Shown piece by piece: positions 35,245-46,641 of a stretch of 64,000 nt of DNA. The DNA comes from Anaeramoeba flamelloides (taxonomy: Eukaryota > Metamonada > Anaeramoebidae). The stretch lies in NCBI GenBank assembly GCA_027625915.1, contig JANTQA010000032.1, forward strand, positions 15,764,001 to 15,828,000, read 5' to 3'. Position 1 is the stretch's first letter, and each line of letters starts with the position of its first letter. The notes beneath the pieces are model-generated. The model did not search any database and was not told the DNA's origin. It was given only the letters and a program-made list of their open reading frames with translations. The position numbers and the translations under genes were made by a program.

Positions 35245-37292
35245 TAAGGTGATTTTTTCTGAAAAAATTGTTAAAGCTCGAATGAGATAAATAAACTTCG
35301 GGATCAGTTGTTTTTGTGAACAAATATAAACAAAACAATTTTTTTAAACTTTCAGCCAACCATCGAGAATTAAAAAAGAAATCCCTTACACTACATAAAA
35401 TTAATTTTCTTCAATTACTTCTTTTAATTCCTCTATTTTGTTAGTCTTTTATAATTCAAATTTTATATTAATAAAAATTGTTACAAATATTGTTCTTTTA
35501 TTTTTTTTTAACAATTGACTTTTCAAGATGAATTACTCCCTGAAAAGGAATAAAATAGAGAAACAGTGAAAAGAATTGTAGCTTTTTATAATCTACTGTT
35601 AGTTTTTAGTGTTTAAAGATATTGTATTGCTTTCAGGGGGGTAGCAACACATTAACAACAACTAGAATTGTTACATGTAATCATTTATTAAAAATTGTAT
35701 TTGTGTTCTTAAGTTCTAAATACTCCAAAAAAAGAAAAAAAAAAAAATTCTACAAAAATTTACAAAATATCAACAATTAAAATTTAAAGCCAAAAAAAAA
35801 ACATTTTGAAAAATTTATTCTTTTTTTTTTTTTAGAGATTTATTTTTTTGAATTATCATACTTTCGCTTTGTATTTTCAGATTTTATTGATATAATATTT
35901 TATAATTATTTGAATGTAATTTCAAGGTTAAATATTCTCCAAGTCCAAATATTCTGGAGATCTCAAAAAAAAAAAATAATTATTTTTTTTTTAAAATTCT
36001 ACTTTAGAAAATAGAATTTCCGGTTTCATTAGTATTTCTTCTTTAAATTTTTATTTAATAGTTTCTTATCTTTTGAAAAGATAATTCCACTGTATTTGAT
36101 AATATAATTTTAATATTATTTAAACCATTTGTTTGTGTATATTAATTAGATATTTTTTTTTTTTTACCTTTCTTAAAATTTTTTATTAACTTAATTATTA
36201 TTCATAAAATAATAAACCACTTTTTGTTGTTATCTTACAAAAATATCTAATATATTTTCTCAATATTTCTTTTGAAGTCTCATAATACAAGATATCTCTT
36301 TTTCTTATAACTTTTAAACTATTTTTGGATTTGATTTAAACCCTTTTTTAAAATGTTTACTCAACTTTAACTTAAAATGTTACAAACTATATCTGAATAA
36401 TAAAATCAAAAAATATCTTTTTCTATTACTTTTCAGATCTTTTAAATTCATTATTTTGTGAATTTTCATTAATCCTAGAATTCATAATTATTATTCTTGT
36501 GTATGTATAAGATTAATGTACCATTTTAATTTAATTACTAATTATTTCTAACAAAATATGTTATAATTTGGAATTGTGAGATTCCCGGAGATAATATTAA
36601 ACTTAAAAACAATGATACTGATATTCATACCAGTATTAAAAATTCATTCCAATTAAATACGTTAGAACTTTTCAAACAATTTAACATATTTTAGAATTTA
36701 GAAAATTAATAATTTCACGATATAAGGATCTTTTAAAAAACAATTTATTTTGAAAAAAGACCCAAAAAGAAAGAAATTAAACCAGTGAACCGATTAAAGG
36801 ATATTTTTATTAGTTTTATATTTGGTTGTTGGGTTGATTTTAGCTTTGCATCTACAATACTTATCAATTAAGTAATTTTTGTTGAATCTCAAATTATTAT
36901 TATTTTAGATTTACGAACAATATTAATACCCAGGATCATAGATATCATTAAACGATTTATATATATTTAATTCTCTTGGTTGAAAACAATTACCTGATAA
37001 AATCATTTTTTAAAATAAAAGAGCTATTTAATCTTAGGATATTTCATAATATATAAACTTTCAAATGATAGATATATTTATTTATTTATTTATTTTTTAT
37101 TTTTTTTTATCTAGTCTATCAGATATTGTTCCTTCTAAATTTTAGGTTACGTTCAATTAGAATAAGATTCTTATACGATAAACCTATATTTTAACTTTTT
37201 TATACATTTACAATAGGATCTGAAAACTTTCTTGTTTATTTAGTTACAGTTTTGTTTGATTGTTAATACTTAAATGGCTTCTTCTTAAAAAA

Positions 37293-37444
37293 ACATATTT
37301 TTTTTCCAACATAAAATAAAATATCACAATAGAATGTTGAGATAAGAACAAAAGTTAAGCCATTTCTCATTTACCAAAGTAGAGAAATAAATCGATTTAC
37401 CATTCTATTGTGGTAATAAATTTTATGTTGGAAAAAAAATACTG
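37293..37444. mobile_element. 152-bp foldback element
   Basis: Inverted arms of about 43 bp: left 37294-37336, right 37399-37444. Both read TTTTTTTTCCAACATAAAAT and end CACAATAGAATG after a short diverged segment. The unique centre is about 62 bp. It resembles a MITE but has only one copy in this window, so mobility is inferred. Confidence 0.65.
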
Positions 37445-38849
37445 AATTATGTTTCAACAAGTACTTTTGATCCTAAAAAGCAACTAAACCCAAACCAAAG
37501 CAAAAAATGTTTTTTCTTCTTGGAAAATGTTAAAAAAAAAAAAAATTGACTTTCCGGTTAAAAACCCACTTAAGGAAGTATGTACTTTTTTTCATTGTTG
37601 ATGATTAAAATTGTGACAACCTTACTGAAAAAAGATTATTTGAGTTGAAAAAAAGAATATATTGAAACTTTGAAACCAGAATATCATTCGCTAATCTATT
37701 TGTGAATTGAAAACGAACCCAAAATAAATCAGAGGTAATCTTTAAATATTTGAATTTTTAAATTTAATTTTGAATCAAATTTTTTAGTTTTATTAAATCA
37801 TGTTTAGTATCTAGAAATGTGTTCTGTTTAAAGCTTAAAATTAATCAAAGAGTAAACCAAAAAAAAATAGATATGAAAAAGTATTTATTTTGAAAAAGTC
37901 TTTTCTTTTTGAATAGCAAACACGAAAGATCACCATTCCGAGTGATTTGTTGGAATCAAGAATGAAAAAAATAAAAGCCAAGCAAATCTTTGAAGATTTT
38001 TATTCTTTATCTTCTTAATTTGAACCAATCTAAACAATTCATTACCTGGAATTTCTCGTCCCATTACTATTTATTATTATATTACAAAACAATTTTTTAC
38101 AAATTTGTTTTCAAAATTCTAATTTCAAATATTTTTATCAAACCAAGTCAAAAAAAAAAAACTATTTCAAAGATTAAAGGGATTGTTTTCTCAAAATCAA
38201 AAAAAAAAAAACTAAACAAATGATTCAACCCAAATAATAGAAAAATTTTGAAAAAAATCAAACATTATTCAGTATTTTTTTGTGTTATCATTTTAAATGG
38301 AAAATAAATAATTTTCAAATCAAACAAATTTCCTCCAATAAATCTTTATTTCTGAAGAGGGATTTCAAAAAACATCCTATTTTCCGAAACAAAACTCGAA
38401 TTAGATGAATTTAAATGAAAATAGGATTTTATAAATTCATTCTGGGAAATGCTTTAGAAATGAAATAGTAATTTGGTTTTGTAAAAAATTTTCCAAACAA
38501 AAGTATTTCCATTTCAGAATTAAAAATAAAACCAAATAAAGAATAAGTAATTGTATCAAATTTTACAGATAAGATCAAGAAATAAATGATATTTTTATTT
38601 ATTTTATCTTGATAAATTTTTTCATTTTTTTGATTTCCATTTTTTAGTTGGTATGAAAATATATTATACTAGGAGTTCCGACACTCTAGTAAATATTAAA
38701 ATATTAATATATTTAGTTGAAGAAATGATTTGAAGGATTTAGTTTCACATAATTGGTGGCACTCAAAATTTGAAAAATGTACTTACCCTCTTACAATAGA
38801 AATATTTATTGATCCAAAAGCATTTCAAAATTTTTTGACACAAATTTGC

Positions 38850-39020
38850 AAATTGAAAATCGCAATTTTTTTTGATATCGCACCTCGTTCTATCCAAATT
38901 ATTTTCAATATATCGATACACTTGAAGTAAGCTATATGATGATTGAAAATAATTTGGATAGGCTTTTGCATAATGAGATTTTCAAACCTTTTCAAGGCAA
39001 TTTTTGAAATTGTGGTTTGC
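38850..39020 (+). repeat. R5 repeat, copy 2
   Basis: Inverted relative to 22330-22485. It carries a 19-bp perfect inverted repeat, CTATCCAAATTATTTTCAA, at 38890-38908 and its complement at 38943-38961. Non-coding. Confidence 0.65.
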
Positions 39021-39517
39021 AGAAAATGGTTTTTGACCAAAATTTAAAATTTCTAAAAAAAACCTAAATTTGCATTTTAACAAGAAATCTTGACTTAACC
39101 TTATTTTAAGTCATTAAATATGTTGTTAGTCATAAAAGCAATCTTCACGTGGCATAAAATATGAATAGTCATGAAGATTTAGGGAATAATTTTTAAAATC
39201 ATTTGTAATCAAATTATTGTGGATAATTCAACTGATAAAGTTGAAACACCTTAACCGATGTGAAACAATGGAAATTACCATTAGGTATTTCTCATCATTA
39301 GGTCTGAAATATTTTAAAAATCCCAATGTTGAAAGAATAAAAGTAGTTTTTGAAAAGTTAAAGTCATAGAATCTATTTTATTGTCTGAAAATTATTCCAT
39401 ATTTGTAAATTTGAAAAAAAAATTCAAAATGTGACAATGAATTTGTAAAGGTTTTGTGATGTGATTATTTCAAAAGTTTAACTTTTTAAACACTTGTCTA
39501 TTGTGAAAAATAGCTGT

Positions 39518-40297
39518 TTAAATGATAGAGCTTGCGTTACTTGCAATTCTTGGCCAAATGTCTGCACACTCTTTGGCTACTGGACCATTGACGACGGATC
39601 CTTTCATTTCACCATTTGGGTTGACAATAACACCTGCATTGTCTTCAAAAAAGATATACACGCCTTCTCTTCTTCTCCATGCTTTTTTTTGTCTGACAAT
39701 TACACCTGCTAAAACTTTGTGATGAAAAAGAAAAAAACAAATACAAATAAAAGGAGGTTTTATAAAAATGGTTATTTTGTTTGTATTTAGCAATTTGTAA
39801 GGGTGACTTAATATTTAACTGAAAGTAAAAGAAGACAAAACAACACAAATTTGATTTTTTTGTTTTATTGTGTTGAGAAAACAAAAATAAGAATCAACAA
39901 AAAATAAAAAAGCAAAAAAAAAAAAAAAAAAAGAAATAAAAAGAAAAAAAAAATTTGGGGATAAAGTTACCTTTTTTTCTGAGATCTGGTTTTCCTTTTT
40001 TGACTGAACAAATGATCTTTTGGTTTTGAAGTGTTTATTTGAAAGAAAAAATCGCCAAATTTCAGAAATTGAGTTTTTGCACAGAAAAGAAAAAAAAAAA
40101 GAATGAAAGAATTTTACCATATCACCAACACTTGCACCTGGTAATCTATTTAGTCTTCCTTGTACACCTTTAACACCAATAATATACAAATTTTTAGCAC
40201 CAGTGTTATCTGCACAATTAACAATGGCTGCTGTTGGTAAACCGACTGAAATTTTGAATTTGTTTCCTGTGGCGCCACCTCTTCCTCTTTTGGACAT
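39518..40297 (-). CDS. RPL23: ribosomal protein uL14 (L23 of eukaryotes)
   Basis: Three exons on the minus strand: 40297-40118, 40016-39971 (46 nt) and 39714-39518, giving 140 residues, exactly the human length. The joined protein follows the family throughout: [102 protein letters not shown]. uL14 is a 60S subunit protein at the subunit interface, contacting rRNA. Introns are 101 nt (GTAAAA to AAAG) and 256 nt (GTAACT to AAAG). The very short middle exon was found by matching the conserved VKKGKP(D/E)LRKK segment and fits in phase on both sides. Confidence 0.96.
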
Positions 40298-41038
40298 TTT
40301 ATAAAATTATTGAAAAATAGAAAAGTAAAAAAAAATAAATTCTTCTTGTTATTATTTAAGGGTTTCGTCAAAAAAAACATATGTTTTGAGATTTTAATGT
40401 GTTTGTGTCACTAATCATGTTTTTTAAAATAATTTAATTAATCTCTTCAAACAAAGGTTGATAAAAATTGTATAATTAAGGTGAAAAGTAAAAATCATCA
40501 AAAAGAATCAAATAATTGTACTTTTCAAAAATTTTTTGCTTGAAAAGAAACAAACCATTTTGAAACAAAAATAGGCAGTGTAAAATTTGATTTTATTTTT
40601 CAACTTGTCTAGAAAAGTGTGTTGAAAATAATTTTATATTTATCTGATATTGTTACAATTTTCGAATTTTTTTTTTTAATTTATTTAAAAAAAATTTTAC
40701 CGTGCTTTCTTAGCCGATTGGTGTTACGTCATATCAACCAATAATTGAATTATATTATCATCAATAGAAAAAAAAAACAGTTTTCTATATCCTAAAGGCT
40801 CCAAAAAATTTATTGTAATTATTATCGAATATTAAATTATTCAATTTTACAAATGATAATAATAAACAATTGAATCTTTGAAAAAAATTTTTTTATTGAT
40901 TAATAGCCAAATTAAAAAGAATGAAGGAAAATAATAAGTGGCTTTCTATGTTTAAAAAACCATATTTAGAACCTACAAAGATAAATATTTTTTCATTTTT
41001 TAACACCAATGGATACTAAAACGATATTATAACTATTA

Positions 41039-41280
41039 TTTTCCCATTAAAAAATGAAAATTTTTAGTTCACTTTCCAAAATATTTTTCTAGTTTTCAAG
41101 TTGAAAGAAAATCCAAAGATCTTTACAGTCTCGTTTAGAAATGATATTTTTAGAGAATAAATTAAACTTCCTAAGTCAATTCTAAGACAAAATTTTTACT
41201 CTGCTAATTGGATTGTAACAGCTCACATTAACATTGATTTTGGAAATTGAAATAAAAATTTTCATTTATTAATTGGAAAA
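41039..41280. mobile_element. 242-bp terminal-inverted-repeat element (MITE-like), copy 2
   Basis: Ends TTTTCC and GGAAAA lie within ~30-bp inverted repeats containing TGAAAATTTTTA, as in 4481-4721. The body shares AAAGATCTTTAC, AGAAATGATATTTTTAGA and TTCTAAGACAAAATTTTT. No coding capacity. Confidence 0.7.
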
Positions 41281-42719
41281 GAACAGTATATTCACATAAG
41301 AATTATTTTTTTGAAGATTTTAATAAATGTTGTTCTTTTTTTTTTTTTTTTTTTTTTTTGGGGGGGTACTTAAAAATACTTTAAACAAATTACTTAAAAT
41401 TATGAAAATGATTATTTAGATCTGGAATTTTTCATCAGGACTCTTGTGGTTAGAAAACTTAATGCTATTCACTAATGTAAATATGGAATGTTGTAAAAAA
41501 TAGACTGTTTAGAATTTTTCAGAATATAAAGAGTTCCATACATTTATGTAATTTCTGTTTTAGTAAACAAAACACTGGTTTTATTTGTGAGCTCAAAAGT
41601 TTTTTTCAATATATAATTGTTTGGTGAATATCAATATTTTTTTAAAAAAAAAATATAAGATTGGTCTTTAACAAAGGATTTTTTGATTAAAAGTGTTCCA
41701 ATTCTATTAAAATAATCATGTATAATATTTACTGTTACAAAAATTTAGATAAATGTATTTAACTATTTGTTTATATGGAAAATTGTGGAAAAACTCTATT
41801 TTTTATAATATTCATATTTATACTTGTGTAAAGAATAACTAGAATAAAAAAAAATAATGATTCAAAAGAAATTAAGCTATTCAAAAAATATATTTAATCA
41901 ATGTAACTAATAACCCCAGGATTTAGAGTGGTGGTATAGAGTAACTAGTTTTTCCAAAATATAAAAGAATATGAGTATAAGCGTGATTTTACTCTATACT
42001 TTGAAATTAATAAAAAAAGTAACAACATTGGAATGGCAAATAACAATTGTATTAAGGGACCAGTATCTATTATTATTTTTAATTGCCCAAAACTAAATAA
42101 ATATTCCTTAATTAGAAATATGTTTAATATTGAAAATAAACCAGGGTTTTCAAATCCAAGTAATTGGCAAAAAATTTTCTAAATCTCTATGAAATTTAGA
42201 TAAAATATATAATAGTGATTAGTCCCTTAATGAAATATTTTAATAAAAAATGTTCTAGTTAATTTTTCAAATTCTTTGGTGAGACTCAATATATTTTTAG
42301 TCTGTTTTTTTTTAATTTTTGTATAAAAAAAATTCATTTTTCTCAAATTTTACTTTAAACTTTTTTATTTTTTTTGAAATTGATAATTATTGTCTTTTCC
42401 AGACTTTAACTATATAATTGAATCAAGAAATTGGAAGTTAAGTGAAAATAGTTTAATTTTCAGATAAATATAGAAAAATAAAAAATAGGAAAAAAAGTTG
42501 AAATTTTTGTTAAAGTCTTTTGGTACATTTTTTATCTCTCTATCCCAAACTTTTCCTGGTGATGAAGAATTATCGATAATATTGGTGTTAGGTTGTCAGC
42601 AAAAATTCTCTTTGTTGCAAAGATAAAATTATTGGTGTTTGGCGAACAAATCGAAAAAATTTTCACCTCATTTTCTAATTTTTCTCTTTAAATCCAAAAT
42701 AAAGAGTGAAATTAGGTTA

Positions 42720-42893
42720 ATGATCTCTATTTTTTTGTTTGTTTCTTTTTTCTGTGTGAAACAGGGGTTGTGTGTTGGGCAATTAAAAACCCCAAAAGGA
42801 AATTATATTCTGGAATTAAAAACAGAAGAAAATCTGATATTTTATCCCATTAGATCTCAAAGAACCATATTTCTAATTTCGAAAATAATTTGA
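42720..42893 (+). CDS. doubtful 57-residue ORF with signal-like N terminus
   Basis: The frame opens with MISIFLFVSFFCVKQGLC, which looks like a signal peptide, followed by about 40 polar residues and a stop. It lies 115 bp before the secreted-protein gene on the same strand. It could be a small secreted peptide, a relic of a duplicated first exon, or chance: T-rich DNA easily encodes Phe/Leu-rich starts. No family recognised. Confidence 0.2.
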   Translation: MISIFLFVSFFCVKQGLCVGQLKTPKGNYILELKTEENLIFYPIRSQRTIFLISKII

Positions 42894-43007
42894 TACTCCA
42901 AATTAAAAGGATTTCCACTTTCCAACCAAAAAAGTTAAGTGTTCTAAAATATAGAAGCAGAGACTCTGTTGAGTTTATAACCAGAAATTTATTATTTTTT
43001 CTTTTTT

Positions 43008-46000
43008 ATGTTCAGGTTCGATACAAAGATTAGAATTACAATATTTCTTTTGGTTGTTTTCTCTTGCCTTTCTGTTCAAGTCGAAAGTTTCCCATTTAGT
43101 GACGATGGTATCACTAATCCTCCGAGTTTTTGGTACTTGACACTTTCTTTTTATCTTAAAATGGTTTCTTTTCTTCATATCGTATTTAATCAGTAATTTC
43201 GAATAACAAAACAAAACAAAAACGAACAAATTCTCCTAAATTCAAACTCAATTTGTGGCTGGATAAAACTTAACAAAGGCAGAGATTTCGGTTAAAGGAA
43301 TTTAATGAAAAGCGCCCATTTTTTCAATGGTGGTATTTTGCAATCCAAGACTTTGATAAATCACAAACCTTTATTTTCACTTATGGGTATAGCAAATGTA
43401 TTAAAACAGTTGAAAACAATGGTGCCTATATTATGATTGGATATTTTGATCGTGCTACCAAGGAGCGTTGGTCTCTCTATTATAAATTCCCACTTGATCA
43501 ATTCAAATACACCCAATATTTTAATGTTAGTTATGGAAATGCTGAGTTCCAACTTGAGCCCATCGATGATAACACATTAAACATAAAGGGGAAAATGCTG
43601 AACCCATCGCAGGCTTGGTTTTGCAAAAATTGTACAATGGATCGGAAAGTTACTTGGGATCTGCAATTAAAGCGCGTAAGAATTACATTTGTTTACTTTT
43701 TCCTCTTTCCATTTTTTTTATTGTTCCTGTTTGGAAAAAATGTTTTTCTGATTTTTTCAAAAAAAGAAAAAAATACAAAAATATTCAAACATTAATAATC
43801 AACCTTCAACAGAAATTGAAGTAACTTCAGTGATAGAGTTGTTTTTAATAAGTGTAACACAAAAAGTTTTTTAATGCTGGTATATGAACGATAAGGAATT
43901 ACATTTACACTTTATTTTCCATTTTCCATTTTTTTCACAAATAAAGAGAGTCATCTCAAAGAAAAAACTCAAAATTTGTGCTCTCTATTTATTTGGTTGT
44001 CTCTTTTTATAGTATGTATTGTTATATGTTGAGTGGACTAAGAATCACCCAAACGAAAGTCAGACTCAAAAAGGATTGGTTAAACAATAACAAGAAGAAA
44101 TTTTATTTAAATTTCAAATAGCATTAATGATCAATTCAAAATATGTTACTTTTCTATTTTGGAAAGTGTTATATTTTTTTTTCAATAGTAACCGTTTTGA
44201 AAAAAAAGTGGAACACGGTTTTTCATTGGGAACATTAATAGAACCTGAAAATGAAAAGTAAAATCAATAAAAAGAAGAATCCAATTAACTTCAAATAATA
44301 ATCCATTATATTATTTTCAATCAACCCAACAAAGCCAATTTAAGTCTACTTGATTTATCGAAATTGTTGGTGTGGTTTTTGAGATCCCAAAAATAGTCAA
44401 TTTTTTGAACAAATCTTTTATAAGAAAGCAATCAAAGAAAAGCCCAGACAAAATTAGTATTAAAAAAACTGTTATTGTGCTAAATACTTCATTTTGTCTT
44501 TATTTATTTCTGTATTCTTTTTTTAATTGATCTTACTTTGAATTTTCAGTAATGTTCCCAAAGAAAAACCGTGTTGAACTTTTTTTCCTGTTTCAATTTT
44601 TTTCCACAATGGTAAAGTTTAAATTGAATCCCAATAACAAATTGTTTCAATAGTGCCTATCTTTGAAGTTACCATATCAAACTAAACATAATAAATCTTG
44701 ATCAATTTTCCAAAGTGCTCTCCATTGAAAAAAGGATGAGAAAACTAAAAGTTAAAATCCCACTTCTTTCAACAAAAAATATAATAGCAAATAAATGTGA
44801 AAAAGTATATAAACTTTTTTTGATCTCTTCTCAAATTTGTACGACTCTTCATGTTAAGGAACTAGTCTCTATTAAATTTTTTTAGGTAAATTTAATAGAG
44901 ATTTAGAATTTTTTTGCCAATTACTTAGATTTGAAATCAAAGTGAAAAACTTCTTTGTATAGTAATGGAATCTCGATAAATGACATTCATTAAATTTAGT
45001 TATTGTTTTTATAGAAATAAAAAAATTTTCCTTTTTTTCACTTTTTTGAAAGTTGCTTTTTTTCAACTTTTTGCAAAAATACAAAAAATAAAAAAAAATA
45101 TGAGCAAGAAAGCAAAACCTTGTTATGTTTGTGTAAGACGTACAAAAAATAGTTTGAAAAATAAACCTGAAAAGGTTTTTTTGGATTTGCAGGAAAAAAC
45201 AGTTTGATTCGAAAAAAATATGCAATATCTGCTTTACTCAAAATAAAAGATTTTCTTTCTTTTCTTCTATCATTCTTTTTTTTTCATGAATCTACTTTTT
45301 GAGTTTACACTCTTTTGTTTTTGCTGAATTTGAAGTTTTTTTAAGTATTCCCAAATTATCATTCCAAAAGTTTTTGTCAGATTCAAAAAAAATAAAAGAA
45401 AAAAATAAAAACTATTTTTTAAAAAAGTAATTATTGATAAAACAAATTGGGTTCTTTATAGAGTCAAGTTGGATGAACAGAAGTGAAAGAGATAATATTC
45501 ACTAGTTTTAAATTATTTTTTCGTTTTTCAAAATGAAAATAGATATTAATTTTGAGAAAATAATTAAATCCAAAATTGATCAAAAAATTCTCATCTGTTA
45601 AAGATATTTTTTTTAAAATAAATTTTTAAAAGTCACTTTTTTTGACAGAATTGTAAAATTTTAAAAAAACAAGAAATAAAAGTTCTAACTTTGAAAAAAC
45701 CTGTCTATTTTCAATTTTAAACATAATTCAATATAAGGATTCCTTATTTAGTTATTGGTCAAAAAAAAAATTAATAGAAACTAGTCCCTTAAAAATCAAA
45801 TAAAAATCAAACAGAAATACTGTTATTTTTTAATTAATAAATAAAAATATTTATGTCAAGTTCCAAAATATTTTACTAATTATTAGTTGGAAAAAACCAA
45901 AGATCTTCACAAAATCTATTAGAAATGATGTTTTTAAGAAATTTAATTTTGCTTCCTTACAGCCAGTTCTACTTTTAAGGCACAAACTTTCAACGAAAAT

Positions 46001-46576
46001 TAAGGCACAAAAAAATCTCAAATTAAGGCACAAAATTCGGCTTCTAGCAAAAAAATTTGTGGAAAAAAAATTTCCGAATTTTGTGCTTTAATCAGAGATT
46101 TTTTTGTGCCTTAATTTTGTTTGAAAGTTTGTGTCTTGGGAGTAAAACTTACTGTGTTGGAATTTGAGATTAACGTGTAAATAGTAAATTTTGATTTCAG
46201 CAGTACGGAGATGTAAATATATCGTGCTTTGAACTTTAACATATTACTAAAATTTCACCCGTGATCAATTAATTGAATCTCTATTGAGATAAAAAAAAAT
46301 TCCAATAAGTTGGTAATACGATATAAACAAGAAATGGGGTAAATTAAATAAATTTTAAAAAAGAATTAGTAAGATATTGAATGATAAAAGTGCAATTTTT
46401 AGACAAATAAAGGAGAAAAATTTCATTTTTTGAATTTTTATAAAAAAATCATTTTATCTCACAAAATTTGTAATTATTACGACATTTTTGAAACTAAATG
46501 ATTTAATATTTTTGAGCCATTTATTCAAATTCAAGATCTAACGTCAAAAGCACATTGAAATCTGAACAAAGTTTAT

Positions 46577-46641
<65 letters not shown>

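Larger units (their letters stand above)
35245..39517. other. intergenic, Rab to uL14 (4.3 kb)
   Basis: Convergent 3' ends of the Rab and uL14 genes. An AATAAA lies about 45 bp past the Rab stop, but such hexamers are common here. It contains a 152-bp foldback element and an R5 repeat copy. No gene recognised. Confidence 0.6.
40298..43007. other. intergenic, uL14 to secreted protein gene (2.7 kb)
   Basis: The promoters of two divergent genes share this stretch. It contains the second copy of the 241-bp inverted-repeat element, a long T run ending in seven G (about 41338-41366), and a short open frame with a signal-peptide-like start at 42720. Otherwise nothing recognised. Confidence 0.6.

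Noticed and set aside
39522-39722. Open frames on the plus strand opposite uL14 exon 3
   Set aside because: They are shadows of the conserved minus-strand exon; the minus-strand frame matches uL14 residue by residue.
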